A stretch of DNA of 64,000 nucleotides from Drosophila pseudoobscura (lineage: Eukaryota > Arthropoda > Insecta > Diptera > Drosophilidae). The stretch covers positions 13,287,501 through 13,351,500 of the forward strand of contig NC_046680.1 in assembly GCF_009870125.1 (NCBI RefSeq), in the 5' to 3' direction. The notes beneath the pieces are model-generated. The model did not search any database, had not been told where the DNA came from, and was given only the letters and a program-made list of their open reading frames with translations. This document shows, piece by piece, positions 32,331-43,596 of the stretch. The translations under genes were made by a program, and so were the position numbers. The stretch's first letter is position 1; every line of letters begins with the position of its first letter.

Positions 32331-33668
32331 CTAGTCCTTTTTGCCGCCAGCGATCATTCCTTGAATCTCATTCAGAGTCTTGCCCTTCGTCTCGGGCACC
32401 AGGAACAGAACGAAAATGATGGCGGCGAAGGAGACGGCGGCAAAGATCCAGAAGCAGGCAGCAGGACCAAATTCGTCCTTGATCAGTGGAAAGGCCAAAG
32501 TCACAATGAAGGCGAAAATCCAATTGGTAGTGCCCGCAATGGCTCCAGCCACGGGCTTGGCATCCTCGGCGAACAGTTCGGCCATCAGCAGCCATGGGAC
32601 GGGGCCAAATCCAAGTGAGAATCCAATGATGAAGATGCAAACAGCAAGCACGGGCAGCCAGCCGACATTTTTTTTCGACAGCCACTGGAAGTAGAGGGCC
32701 ATGATCAAAGTAGCCAAGAACATAAGGGCCGCTGAGGTGAGCAGCAGAATCTTGCGCCCCAGTTTGTCGATCAGCAAGATGGAGACAATAGTGGCAATAA
32801 CTTGAACCACGCCCAGTATAATGGTGGAGGCTGAGGGCGAAAATCCAGTACCGGCATCCTTGAATATGCCAGTGGCGTAGAAAAGAATGGCATTGATGCC
32901 GGTTACCTGCTGGAAAAGCATCAGCATCATCGAAATGGCCATACTTTTGAGAGTGTTCTTGCGACAGAGGGCTTGCATTGGCTTGACTTTCTCCTTATTG
33001 CCTTCGCTTGCCATTTGATTGGATTCTGCACTGACGTCGGCATCCTTGCCGCGGAGAAACTTCAGCGACTTCTCCGCTTTGTCGTTCTTGCCCTTCTGTG
33101 CCAGATAGACCGGGGACTCCGGCATCCAAAGGAATAGCACGAAAAAAATGATCGGCCAGATGGCGCAGAGTATGTTCATCATCTTAACTTTGGCGAAGGC
33201 ACCCACGATGAAGGCATATAGTATGCCGTGGACGATCAGCAACTGGAAGAAGCAGCCCATAATGCCGCGCTTGCTCAGCTCGGCGATCTCCGTGTTGTAC
33301 ATGGGAGCCGTGATGCAGAAGGCTCCGCCACAGAATCCCACTATGAAGCGGCCAATCATCAGCATAAAGGCTTTCTGGGCAAAGATAATCAGCAGCCAGC
33401 CGATGAAAAAGGGGGGAGCCAGGCCCAGCATCGTGATCTTGCGTCCAAAAATGCCAATTAGAACTCCAACGGGGATGCAGGATGCGGCACCTCCCAATGT
33501 CATCAACGAGGATATCCATCCCCATTCCATGGAGGAGGGCGCGAACTTGTATGCGTCCCCTGCTTTAACTTCTTGCTCAACAGGTCCTGACCATCCGATG
33601 CAGCAGCCCAGGCAGAAGGCACCTAGAGCGGCTATTGTACCAGCTAAAAATTGCTTCCAACCGCTCAT
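32331..33668 (-). CDS. MFS sugar porter, tandem copy 2
   Basis: The second intronless sugar porter, also exactly 445 residues, with the same motifs (GRKITML, PESPVYL, QQVTGINAILFYA, DKLGRKILLL, GFGPVPWLLMAELF, PETKGKTLNEIQ). Differences from copy 1 are clustered. The N-terminal 60 residues, spans 5-6 and spans 7-10 carry substitutions. The stretch from VLIGIFGRK to LLIVHG, the central loop from PESPVYL to RKNTLKS, and the last about 35 residues are identical at protein level. The duplicated unit includes roughly 100 bases of 3' flank. Both copies look intact and functional. Promoter sequence is not obvious; about 60 bases upstream are similar but diverged. Confidence 0.9.
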   Translation of the reverse strand: MSGWKQFLAGTIAALGAFCLGCCIGWSGPVEQEVKAGDAYKFAPSSMEWGWISSLMTLGGAASCIPVGVLIGIFGRKITMLGLAPPFFIGWLLIIFAQKAFMLMIGRFIVGFCGGAFCITAPMYNTEIAELSKRGIMGCFFQLLIVHGILYAFIVGAFAKVKMMNILCAIWPIIFFVLFLWMPESPVYLAQKGKNDKAEKSLKFLRGKDADVSAESNQMASEGNKEKVKPMQALCRKNTLKSMAISMMLMLFQQVTGINAILFYATGIFKDAGTGFSPSASTIILGVVQVIATIVSILLIDKLGRKILLLTSAALMFLATLIMALYFQWLSKKNVGWLPVLAVCIFIIGFSLGFGPVPWLLMAELFAEDAKPVAGAIAGTTNWIFAFIVTLAFPLIKDEFGPAACFWIFAAVSFAAIIFVLFLVPETKGKTLNEIQGMIAGGKKD

Positions 33669-33850
33669 TTTTGAAAATTTTAGAAATTATACTATAATGT
33701 TTTGTGATATATTTATTTAGTGTCGATATGTCTCAAATGGGAATATCAAAGCGAAACTGAGAGGAGAGCACAGGCAGACGACGAACTCACATACATGCCA
33801 TGCGAAGGGGGCGGGACGGCCTACCTGTTCCCCAAAAAGTTTTCCACATT

Positions 33851-33884
33851 CATGCCCTCTCGCTCTAGGAAAAGAGAGGGCATG
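33851..33884. repeat. Perfect 11-base inverted repeat upstream of the TATA box
   Basis: CATGCCCTCTC at 33851-33861 and its exact reverse complement GAGAGGGCATG at 33874-33884 flank a 12-base spacer. The arms include GAGAG, the GAGA-factor core, and sit about 100 bases before the TATA box. Confidence 0.85.
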
Positions 33885-33985
33885 CTTCGCTCCGAGCGAA
33901 AGGTCCTTGAGCAACAGCTTAGCTGGCTCTCTCCCGAAGCTTTTGCTGAATTCGCTCGTATCCTTTCGCAGAGGCGAATTCGCTG

Positions 33986-33992
33986 TATAAAA
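33986..33992 (+). promoter_or_regulatory. TATA box of the secreted-protein gene
   Basis: TATAAAA followed about 30 bases on by a likely initiator (TCCGACACTG) and then by an exon-like stretch ending in a strong GTGAGT donor at 34173. TATA promoters in flies tend to drive regulated rather than housekeeping genes. Confidence 0.65.
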
Positions 33993-36296
33993 CACCGAGC
34001 CCTGTGCCAGTGGTCCGACACTGTTCCGTCTTGACTTAGGACTGAAGGACCCGACTAACTTTCAGTGCTCTGGCGTAGGCGTGACGCCATGTTGTGAAAA
34101 GTGTCTGAGCAAAAGTATTCTTAATTTTCGAGGAAAAAGTGCAACTTACAACTAACTGCAAATTGAAATCAAGTGAGTAGCGACCAATACATGAGATGCA
34201 AACGGAGTCCTTACTCGGCTGCAAGAGCAAGAGCTGTGCAAATTCTGTGCATGGACTTGCCATTGATTTGTTTTTCGTTGCTTTTTCGTCGGCGATGTGG
34301 GGGCGTGTGTGTGGGCGTAACGCAAGGGCGGTGAAAAGACGCCACGAATATTGCGTAAAATTTATTCGCAGCACTCTCTCATTTCCTGTCTCTAATTAGA
34401 TATTGCAAATTGCTTGATTGCACAAGTTGTTTTTGTTTGCGAATGCTTCAAGCAGTCGTGAACTGAACTGAACTGAAACTTGAATACATCACACATAAAA
34501 AGGTACATACATACACACACTCGCCCCCGCACTCGTGGGGGGCATAACAGTCGCATAACAAGCTTGACAAACAAGTTGCTCCTCCTTCTGTCGTCGTAGA
34601 ATTTGGCCCCAGGACAGCAGCAGCGTTCCGGCTTCATTTAAATATTTTAAGCCAAAAAGCTCATGCCCCAGCAGCCTAATTAGCCACTTCCACCAACTCT
34701 TCCTCTTCCTCTGGCAAAATGCATCCCGGACGCGACTCACTTAGTTGGGGTCCGCCGGCGAATGCCCAATTCAATTTGTCCCAATTTGCTGCAGGGAAAA
34801 CCAGAAAATAAATGTATAATCCTGAGCAGGGTATCCATGGTTTCAAAATTACTGCGGCAAATTCAATTATCTCGCTAATATGAATTTCCTGCTGGGTCCT
34901 GGCCTCTCTGTCAAATGGATCCAAAAATCTGGTCATATTAGGGAGAGGTGGAGAGGGATACAAAATTAATTTTCTAGGCGATCTTTGTAGTCTGCAATTG
35001 AATGATTGACACTAGCTGCATTTTGCGGTACATACAACCAAGACACAAGCTGAGACTCTAATCAATATTCAATCAAATGAACCAGCAGCTGTAAGGAGAA
35101 AATTCGATTTTCCTACTGTGGAAAACCTTCCCAAGAAGCAACAGGCAACGGTCCATCCAAAGAGCACGTATCCCAACAACAGTCTTCTAACCTCGTATTG
35201 TAATTCAATGAGACTGAAATCCGTTTTCCTGCATTTGCGTTCCTGACCTCAACTTTAAGCCGGCATAAACGACTAGATAGTGAGGAGACAAGAGCCCAGC
35301 CATGCAGAAATAATATATTGAAAGAACCAATAGCAACATCAACTAAGACCAGAATAATGAAGCCAACAGCTGTAGGCGAGCCACAGTAGGTGCAAGGGAG
35401 CTGTTAAACCAAACTAAAGAAAACCCAAAGAAAGGAAGGATAAAATGTCAGCTGCCTTGACATTTAATGGTACAAATGAAAAGCTAACGCTGCCGCAGGT
35501 ACGTGGCATGCATGTGTAGGTGGCCACATCCAAGGCGTCTATTCATTGAGATTTATTCCCATTCTCTGCTGAAGTCAGGAATGTATAGCATACTTATGTG
35601 CGCCATCGCCATCGTTAAGAAAAGGAATGAGGAATGGAATGGGTGGGATGAGCTCGCACTCAATGGCATTTGGCATCCAACCAACCATTCAACTTTCACA
35701 TAATTGTCAACTCTGGCTTTTGTCAGCGACCAAGAATTCAGCCCATGGAGCAGACGAAAAGGAAGTACGTAGATAGAAGCTCTGAAGATAGAAATTCTAC
35801 TCCCTCCAATTTTGATGAAGATGATGAAAATATTCACGCACATTGGAATTTTATTGATTTATAAGGGGGAACCTTTTATATGCGTGTGGGCGGTAGAGGA
35901 TGTTCTTCATTAGATAGTCGGGACCCAATGGGTAGATTATTCAAATACCTTTTGTCCTGCGGAATTTGGTTACCTGATGATGATCATCTGCATAATTAAG
36001 TAAAGTAATATGGAATTTCACACACCATAAAGAAGCGTATGTATATACAACATACATATGTACAGACTATATATAAACCTTGCTTTAAAGTGCAAATGTA
36101 ATTAAAAGTTTTTTACCGTGCCGGGCCGCCGTGGAACGTGTTGAGCATAAAATCACTTTTAACGGGGTTATGTTTCAACCATTCAACCGTAACGTTTTAT
36201 GCCTCTCTTTTTGACTCCGAACCCCTTTTTTACCCTTTCCCTTTGTTTTTTGCTCGTTCTCGTTGCAGTTGGTAGAGTGAGTCAGCGACAGTAAGG

Positions 36297-39200
36297 ATGG
36301 CTAAGCGATTTTTGAGCATTTACGGTAGCTTCGTGGTGCTACTACTCCTGCAGTGCATCTGGGCAACACCACAGCGCACCGCCGCCTATTCGCTCCAGGC
36401 AGCCGTTGACGAGCTGCACCGTCGCGAGGCATCGAAATTTCCGTTGAATGCCCCACCCCCGCTGGATGACTGGGAAGAAGGTAAGTGACGAGAAATGAAG
36501 GAAACTTCCTATAGACCCCCCACCCACACTTTAGCTGTCACAAATCCATCAAATGCCTGCTCCAGATATTATTAACCCTGAAGTGACCAAAACCGCGAAA
36601 CTTACGCAATGCTGGCAGCCCACGCAAGTAGCTGTCGGATGCATGTAGGCCGTCCGTCTCGCCCAGTCACCGTCATCTGGAACTGAGTACCCAACAATAA
36701 TGAGGAGGGACATCCGCCGATACATACATACATATATGTAGCTTGCACTTGCCTTGCTTTGCCCCTAAGCACAGCTCCCCTCCCCTCCCGCGCTGACCCA
36801 CTGAGCACCTTAAAGCACAGCGCACTCTGACAATCACATTTACCGTTTTCTTTCTTTGCTTCTGTTTCGTTTCTGTTTCTCTTTTCCTTTGTCCTCTCTG
36901 CTCTTTGGTCTCGCGTGGTCCCGTTTATTTGTGTTCTCCGGTTGCCTCCGATGCAGATGATTTATTTGGAAAGAGTAAGAATCGTAATCGGCACCGAATT
37001 AATAAAGAGCTCGCCAAGTACTTAGGGCGCGACTCCGACGACTTTGAGCCGGATCGCGCCCTGGGTCCACCGTTCAGTGGCTACGACTTTGGGTCCGGCG
37101 CTGGCGACGATTTGGACAACAATCGCAATAATCTGTTTGCCGATGAGAGTAGGAAGCGCCTCTCCGCCGCCCCGTCCCTCTTTCGAGAACGTGACGAGCA
37201 GCTCGGTAAGTAAAAGCTCAAAGCAAAGCACAGACACGCACGCACACGCACACGGACAAGCACACGCTTGTCGGTCCATCCGTCGACTCAAGAAGCTGGG
37301 CCGATAATATATGGAGGATTGAGCGGATAAGAGGCGAACAATGGCCCCGGCTAAAACCACTTAGCTCCGATTAACTTGTGAGTGGCATTAGGTGGGTGAT
37401 ACTATATGGGTCGATGATGAATGCAACCAGCTGGAAGCAGATCCTAACAGCCCTTCTTCCTTCCTGTCATTTCATTTAATGGCTTTCGCACGGCCAACAA
37501 CTTGATGCATGTCCGTTTGGGTAAAAGATTTATGGACTGCCTGCCAGTCGGGGCAACCTGTTTCTGATTCCGTTTCAAGGACACAAGGTTAAGTCATCGA
37601 TGGATTTTCGCTCATTTTTGCAGATGCACCAGCTCCGTCTGTGTTCCGTGAACGTGAGAATCAACCACCACTAAGCGGAGAGCCCGCACATAACGAGCTG
37701 GCGGATCAGTTTCTGCGCGAGATCGAGGAGGCCGGGGAACAGGATCGCAGCGAGCGGTACAAGGATGCAGTGCGTCAGTGGTGGCATCATTTCGACCAGC
37801 GCCAGCAACTGGGAAAAGATGTCCAGCCGCAGCAGCACCAGCAAGAACAGGATCTGGATCCCGAACTGTTTGAACAGAAGAAGCGGATGCGCGTGCCACC
37901 ATACTACCTGTTGATGCAGAAGAAGCGCTCCTATCCGGTCCTTCCATGGCTGCCGTACAATGCCAATGCCGACAAGAAGAAGCGGTTCCCAGTGGCCAAG
38001 CGGGCCATTGGCAGCAACAAGGAGCAGATGCCGCTGGCCAAGACCGACGAGCGAGTGGCCCAGGAGCTGAGCGAACTTTTTGGCAAGCCCGTCGACTCCC
38101 ATCTAAAGCCGCTGCAGGAGCAGTCGGACGAGAAAAAGAAGCGTTCGGCTGATGAGCCGAATACTACCACCGCAGCCCATGTCCCGGAGACGCCACCAGC
38201 CACGACCACGGCCTTGGGTGACATGCGATTGGAGATTAATTTCCAGCGCGTGAACGTGACCAACGAGAAGCCTGCCGCTCCCGCTGGAGCTGGCGAGATG
38301 GTCCAGCATGGCGGACATGCCGGCCATCATGGCAACCACGTTCCCGGCATGGGTCCAGAGTACCGACATCGCAAGCGTAGCGATCACGTACATCATAGGG
38401 ACAGTGACGAGCACGACCACGACGTGGACGAGCACGATGATGAGGGTGAGGAGAGCTCCGATGAGGACGACCACGATGAGTTCGACGAGGATGAGGGCGA
38501 TGCCGAGCCGGACACCGAGGCGGAGGCCGATGAGCGGCGACGCAAGAAGAAGCGAGCCGCAGTCAGCGTCGCCGGACACTCCAAGCATCTCCGGGCGCCC
38601 ACTGTGGGCCATCTGATGCTGAGGGCCAAGAAGTCTATCGACTGGTCCCAGTACTTTGGTCTGGACCTAGACCGCAAGAAGAAGTCTGCCCAGGAAACTG
38701 AGTGAGTTTTGATTGGATCCAGTGGAGATTATATCTGAAGTAACTCTTATCAAATCCCCTTATTAAAGGCAAACGAAGAAGCGTTTAGAAAGTGACAGCA
38801 CAAACAATAATAGTAACAACAACGAAGAGGAGGAACCGGATGCGCAGGAAGAGAGCAAGAAGAAGCGGGACATGGATCCAGAGAAGCTGGAGAGCATGGA
38901 CAGGAAGCTGCAGTCGATTGAGGACTTCATCATCGATGAGACCATCAAGTATACGGGTGCACACGAGGGCGTCAACAACAGGGAGGACATACGCAAGATC
39001 AAGGACCACGTTCTGTCCCGCCTGGCCACGGCCTACAGCCTGGAGAAGATGCGTCGTGCCCTGGACAAGCTGCGGCAGTCGGTGGACAACGAAAACCACT
39101 TAATGCGCAATACCATCGAGCCGGATTCGGAGGAAAACACCCTAGAACCCAACTACTGGTCGGCCAAGAAGCGATACAGCGTCAAGAAGGAGCAGGCTGA

Positions 39201-39804
39201 GTAAGCCAAATCCCAGATGATTACTCCACACCTAATCTTCTTTTCCATGACCACTCAGAGATGCCAAGCCACCGCATGATATGGAGAAGAGGAAGCGCAG
39301 CGGATACTTGCGGTATCCGGAGCAGCCCAACAACATGGAGGAGGCCCTCACCGCTGGAAGTGTCCCGTACGAGACCCTGAACGATGCCTATCTGGGCAAC
39401 AAGAACTACATAATCGGCTCCAACCAGTGCCCCGTCATTGAGTCCATGGCGGAGCGCTGTCGGGGAGTCGATTTGATTTCAGGGGACGTCAACCAAGAGC
39501 TTCTTCCCCTGTGCGGTGTCCACCAAATATGCTATCTCTGTGTAAGTATTGGCCCACTGCACTGCGCTGGGGCATAGAACTGATGAAACTGTTTCTAATT
39601 TTCCTCCAGGGAGCCTCGCAGGTGGCCTGCGACTATCAGTATTTGGCCGAGGCCGACAGCATCTGTGGCAGCAGTAACGATTGCCAGTCGGTGGCCCGTT
39701 CCATCCTGATGATACTGCGCGGCACGCCCGGCCGACAGCTTGGACCGCGTGAGTGCTTGAAGAATCCCTGTCTGTACAGGGCCATGCGCGAGATTGGGCT
39801 ATAA
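36297..39804 (+). CDS. Large secreted protein with many dibasic sites; possible prohormone
   Basis: Not recognised. Six coding exons, 36297-36480, 36957-37205, 37624-38701, 38769-39200, 39259-39541 and 39610-39804, join in frame to 806 residues. A clear signal peptide (FLSIYGSFVVLLLLQCIWA) probably ends at residue 23. The body is hydrophilic with many convertase-type sites: KKR at about residues 230, 245 and 263, AKR at about 270, KKRSADE, HRKRS, RRRKKKR, DRKKKS, KKRD, AKKRYS and EKRKRS. A His/Asp/Glu-rich stretch spans about 390-450. Short segments between sites, such as SYPVLPWLPYNANAD and SIDWSQYFGLDLD, could be released peptides. From residue 705 the C-terminal 102 residues hold ten cysteines (CPVIES, CGVHQICYLC, NDC, REC, NPC), which suggests a disulfide-bonded domain. 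The TATA promoter suits a tissue-restricted gene. Confidence 0.85.
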
Positions 39805-41389
39805 ACGTTTTCCTATCATCTTCTTTGTGTGCGTTTAAAAAGAATAATCAAAAAAGAAGCTACAGCGAAAAGCAGGGGGCCCCATATGTTAATCCAAAAC
39901 AAAAACAAAAAAGAATATGCTGAACTAGCAAAGATCAAAAGTTTGATTCAAAACCAAAACCAAATATATAGAATATTTTGATGTGTGTATTTTCCTGTCT
40001 ACCACTCCATAGGCGGTGGCAGAGGGCAACCTAGAGTACCATAGTAACCTATGCTAATTGCAAAAATATTGTATATGTATGTATAATCACATCGACTTGC
40101 AGCAGTTGACACCGAATATAGCGGGGCATTAGGGGCGTATTTCGATGTACAATATGTACTTTCCAGCTCTTGAAACCCTTTGCCGGTAGCACAAAAACTC
40201 AACTGCTACCCAAGGGAAGTGCTATATATGCTATATACCTACAGGCAAATACGAATACAAATACAATACGCCAATACCGAGCCACAATCCATTTAAGCAG
40301 CGTCTTTAAACCACTCCACTCCTAATTGAATGTTAAATGTCCAAATACAGAAGTTTGCTAAACATATTTAAAGTTACATAAGTGTTTGTGTACAAAGAGG
40401 TCGTAATCATACAAACTATATATCCACAGGACCTCCATATATAATCAAATCAAAAACCAAAAGACAATTAAGCGCATATTTGTATGTAATATTCGCATAA
40501 TCGGTTTTTAGTTTTGTTTTTGTATAACTAAGTTCTCCTTGCGAGATTTTGAGAGCGATTTCGAAATAGGCAGCTAGCCGCAGTTCGAGAATCAAATGCT
40601 TAACTACAGCTTTGAATTCAGTTACGGTCAGACAGACACAAATATACAGGCATATATAAAATAGGATTGTATTGTAGGAGAGAATGAGTCGAGCCGATCA
40701 AAGTATCTCCCGGATGGTCCCAATTGTCGGCTTATGGGTTGTCCACAGCTAACACTACTACTAATCTATCAGAGATACATATGTATAAATCTCTCTATAT
40801 ATATATTAAAACATGTCTACGAATAAACATATACATACTTAAATGTGTTTCAGTGTAAAAACAATAAAAGATCTATAGATGTGATTATATAATATACAAA
40901 ACTACAATGGAAAGGAGAAAGGAGAAGGGAAATGGAAACTTACTAAAGCTAAGTTAAAAATGAGCCGCTGAACTGCACTACAGATTGGTTAAAATATATT
41001 CAGTATATTAAATCAAAATATTATAAATGTATTTACATACCTATACTATATTATATAAATTTAAATTTGATGTACATGCTACAGTTTGAAAACCCCATAT
41101 TTATGCTATACAGTTATCATCAATTTGAAATAAATTCGGCTTCGGCCTCCAAAAATTCCGTTTTGAGCTTTTTGGATGATTCCGATAAGAGGAAACTTTT
41201 TAATGTGAGTGAGTCCTTTTCGTTCTTATCCCATATCATCGGTTAAGACTCTCTTTTTCGATCTCTTTGAATCGGGTATGAATCGGTAGAAACAATGAAT
41301 TTCAACCATATTTTGCAGTTTATTGAGAAAATTTCTGTATTAATTAAGTTTTAAAAACAGTTTGGATCTTCATATCAAATTAACGAAAT

Positions 41390-41740
41390 AGGGTATCAAT
41401 ATGGCCATACTCCGGTTGATAAGCAACAAATCTTCAAATACCAGCAAGATTGACGTGAAAGCATTGCGACAGTTTTTTGTAGAGTTTTTTTGCTTTAACC
41501 TTGTTTTAGTCAAAATACAATAAAAGCACGTATTTAAAATAAGTTAGTTCATTAATCGGATAAAATTATGTCGGCAGAGCTAAATGTTCTATATAGCTAA
41601 TAATATTCCACGGAATATCAAAATCGAGGAATATGTATAATATAACTTGAATTCGTCAGTATATTTACGGTATATTTTAAAATAGGCGGTATATTTTGGT
41701 ATATCTCTGAGGTGTAGGACCGTATATGTTATCGATAAAC
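41390..41740 (+). repeat. Dispersed AT-rich repeat, copy B
   Basis: Aligns by eye with 46358-46690 in the same order: TCTTCAAATACCAGCAA, CAATAAAAG, TTCATTAATCGG followed by AAAATTATGT, GCTAAATGTTCTATATAGCT, AATATTC-ACGGAA, and CGTCAGTATATTTACG. The end carries two or three GTATATTT units and a GACCGTATATG-type terminus. No open frame is associated with it. Confidence 0.75.
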
Positions 41741-42026
41741 CCACAGATCAAAACACCACTTGAAGTTTGCGAAATTAAATTTATAAATAAATTACAGGAT
41801 ATAATTGTGAGCTATTTCAAAATACGGCAGTAAAAAATTTAAGATCCGGGAATAGGAAGGCACACAGCCGTGCACATACAAATACGGTATAAATTCCACA
41901 CACTGCGCAGCACTTATTTTGTTCGGGTGAGTAAGAAGAAGAACAAATATTTGTATGAGTCATCAAGTGGGAAACGAGTTATCAGATTGAACCTCTTGTT
42001 TATATTTCGTTTCATTGGAATCAGTC

Positions 42027-42034
42027 TGACGTCA
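42027..42034. promoter_or_regulatory. Consensus CRE (TGACGTCA) in the Jra leader
   Basis: A perfect palindromic TGACGTCA lies 14 bases before the Jra start codon. This octamer is bound by CREB, ATF and Jun/ATF-type dimers. An effect on Jra is inferred from position only. Confidence 0.5.
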
Positions 42035-42048
42035 TCACTTGGGCAAAG

Positions 42049-42930
42049 ATGAAAACCCCCGTGTCCGCCGCTTCCCTATCCAATGCGAATGCATCGAGCG
42101 CCAGTGCTGGATCGGGCGCCACACCAATTGTGCCAAAGACGGAACCAGTAGGCAACGAAGAGAGTTCGACGATGTCTTTGGATTTCCAGACACCTGGCAT
42201 CACCTCAACGCCCAATGCGAATAAACGTCCGGGCTTCTTGGACCTGAACAACAAGGCAGCGAAGAACAAACGCATTATAGCGCCGCTGGTGATTAATTCG
42301 CCAGATCTGCAAGCCAAGACCGTCAACACACCAGACCTGGAAAAAATACTGCTGTCCAACCATATGATGCAAACGCCGCAGCCGGGCAAAGTGTTTCCAA
42401 CCAAGGTGGGACCGGTTACATCCGAACAGGAAGCCTTTGGCAAGGGCTTCGAAGAGGCGCTGCAGAACCTGCACACAAATTCGCAGGCCTTCCCTGCCAG
42501 CAATCCAACCGCCAACCCAACTGTCACTGGCACTACTATGACGGCAGTGAATAATGGCATCAGCGGTGGGACCTTCACCTATGCCAACATGGGCGAGGGC
42601 TTCCCTGTCATCAAGGATGAGCCCCAGAACCCAGCCGGCTCCCCAACGGTTAGTCCAATCGATATGGAAACACAGGAAAAGATCAAGCTGGAGCGCAAAC
42701 GTCAACGGAATCGCGTTGCCGCATCTAAGTGCCGCAAGCGAAAGCTGGAACGCATCTCGAAGCTGGAGGACCGCGTGAAGATACTGAAGGGCGAGAACGT
42801 TGATTTGGGCGGCATTGTGAAAAGTCTCAAGGATCATGTGGCGCAGCTGAAGCAGCAGGTCATCGAGCATATGGAAGCCGGATGCACTGTACCAACTATT
42901 TCGGCGCCAGCCTTGCTGTCGGGCAAATAA
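42049..42930 (+). CDS. Jra: Jun-related antigen, bZIP transcription factor
   Basis: The fly c-Jun homolog, which dimerises with Kayak (Fos) as AP-1 and is activated by JNK (Basket) in dorsal closure, immunity and stress. A single exon of 293 residues, close to the 289 of D. melanogaster. The N-terminal activation part contains Ser/Thr-Pro sites ([22 protein letters not shown]), the JNK-type targets. The bZIP lies at about residues 211-275: the basic region [20 protein letters not shown] with the invariant N-x-x-A-A-x-x-C, then leucine heptads through [16 protein letters not shown]. The coding region is intronless, as in other Jun genes. Its TAA stop is followed, three bases later and in the same frame, by an ATG that opens 109 further codons. 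Confidence 0.96.
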   Translation: MKTPVSAASLSNANASSASAGSGATPIVPKTEPVGNEESSTMSLDFQTPGITSTPNANKRPGFLDLNNKAAKNKRIIAPLVINSPDLQAKTVNTPDLEKILLSNHMMQTPQPGKVFPTKVGPVTSEQEAFGKGFEEALQNLHTNSQAFPASNPTANPTVTGTTMTAVNNGISGGTFTYANMGEGFPVIKDEPQNPAGSPTVSPIDMETQEKIKLERKRQRNRVAASKCRKRKLERISKLEDRVKILKGENVDLGGIVKSLKDHVAQLKQQVIEHMEAGCTVPTISAPALLSGK

Positions 42931-42933
42931 CAT

Positions 42934-43263
42934 ATGGACACACCTGAGGAGCCGTTTACGTTACCAGCAGAGAGGGAGGATGATGAGCAGATGGATTTGA
43001 TGACAGATTTGGGACCAGACAGTATCGAGGATCAGGCTATAAATCCAGAACTCTTGGAACAGGGAATACCCTTGGAACTCTTTCTAAGAGCAACAACAAG
43101 TGCGCCAGAGCTCGATGACTTATCGCCAGCCCCATCGCTGTCAGGAAACGATCTGCTGGGTGTCGTCAGTGTAGATAATTCGGAAGACGGAGACGGTGCT
43201 AATCGGCCCGTGGTCCTGTTCATAGTGACAGAAAATGACGGCGATCAACCGGTTGCGAGTTAA
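42934..43263 (+). CDS. In-frame 109-codon open frame behind Jra: readthrough extension or second cistron
   Basis: It begins three bases after the Jra stop and in the same frame, with the linking codon CAT between stop and ATG. The 109 residues (MDTPEEPFTLPAERED onward) are acidic and rich in Pro, Asp, Glu and Leu, with no cysteine and no recognisable domain; the middle (LDDLSPAPSLSGNDLLGV) resembles an acidic activation segment. Codon use looks coding-like, and chance open frames of this length in the reading frame of the gene just behind it are rare. Two readings fit: translational readthrough of the UAA (context UAA-C), which would add a tail to Jun, or a dicistronic message. I do not recognise the product. 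Confidence 0.55.
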   Translation: MDTPEEPFTLPAEREDDEQMDLMTDLGPDSIEDQAINPELLEQGIPLELFLRATTSAPELDDLSPAPSLSGNDLLGVVSVDNSEDGDGANRPVVLFIVTENDGDQPVAS

Positions 43264-43596
43264 GGATCCGGATGTGGTTGGATGGATCCCTGGAGTGCCT
43301 TTGCTAAATTTTATTTCTTTGCAACGTGAAATGGCTTTGACTTTGCTGCAATACTATACACAAATGCTTTTTAAGTGTTTTCGTTTACTTAGTTTTAGCT
43401 TAATGTTCAAGTAAAGTATTATCTGTGTTGATCGTAAGATAATATAATGTCAAATATAAATATACATATAGAGTATGATTTTATATAATGGAAACTACTT
43501 TCGAAGACCAACCAAATATCTGATAAAAGTATGTGCATATATATGTATTTTTACTTCATATATACATAAAAAATTAATTCTAAACTTAAAACTAAT

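Larger units (their letters stand above)
33669..36296. other. Promoter, non-coding exon 1 and long 5' UTR intron of the secreted-protein gene
   Basis: A consensus TATAAAA at 33986-33992 lies about 30 bases before a likely start site near 34017. A donor (ATCAA followed by GTGAGT) ends exon 1 at 34172, and an acceptor (CGTTGCAG) opens the coding exon at 36269. No coding gene is visible in the 2.1 kb between. Upstream of the TATA box an 11-base inverted repeat lies at 33851-33884. Confidence 0.6.
39805..42048. other. 3' UTR, intergenic DNA, dispersed repeat and Jra 5' region
   Basis: Long AT-rich 3' sequence runs from 39805 to about 40880, with several AATAAA-like signals. About 41390-41740 is a plus-orientation copy of the dispersed repeat. 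A TATAAAT near 41887-41894 lies about 30 bases before a likely Jra start site. A GTGAGT donor near 41928 and an acceptor near 42024 suggest a small 5' UTR intron. Confidence 0.5.

Noticed and set aside
37671-38612. Long minus-strand open frames opposite the secreted-protein gene (143 and 169 residues)
   Set aside because: They are antisense shadows of the GC-rich, charge-rich coding exon, with no splice support or family features.
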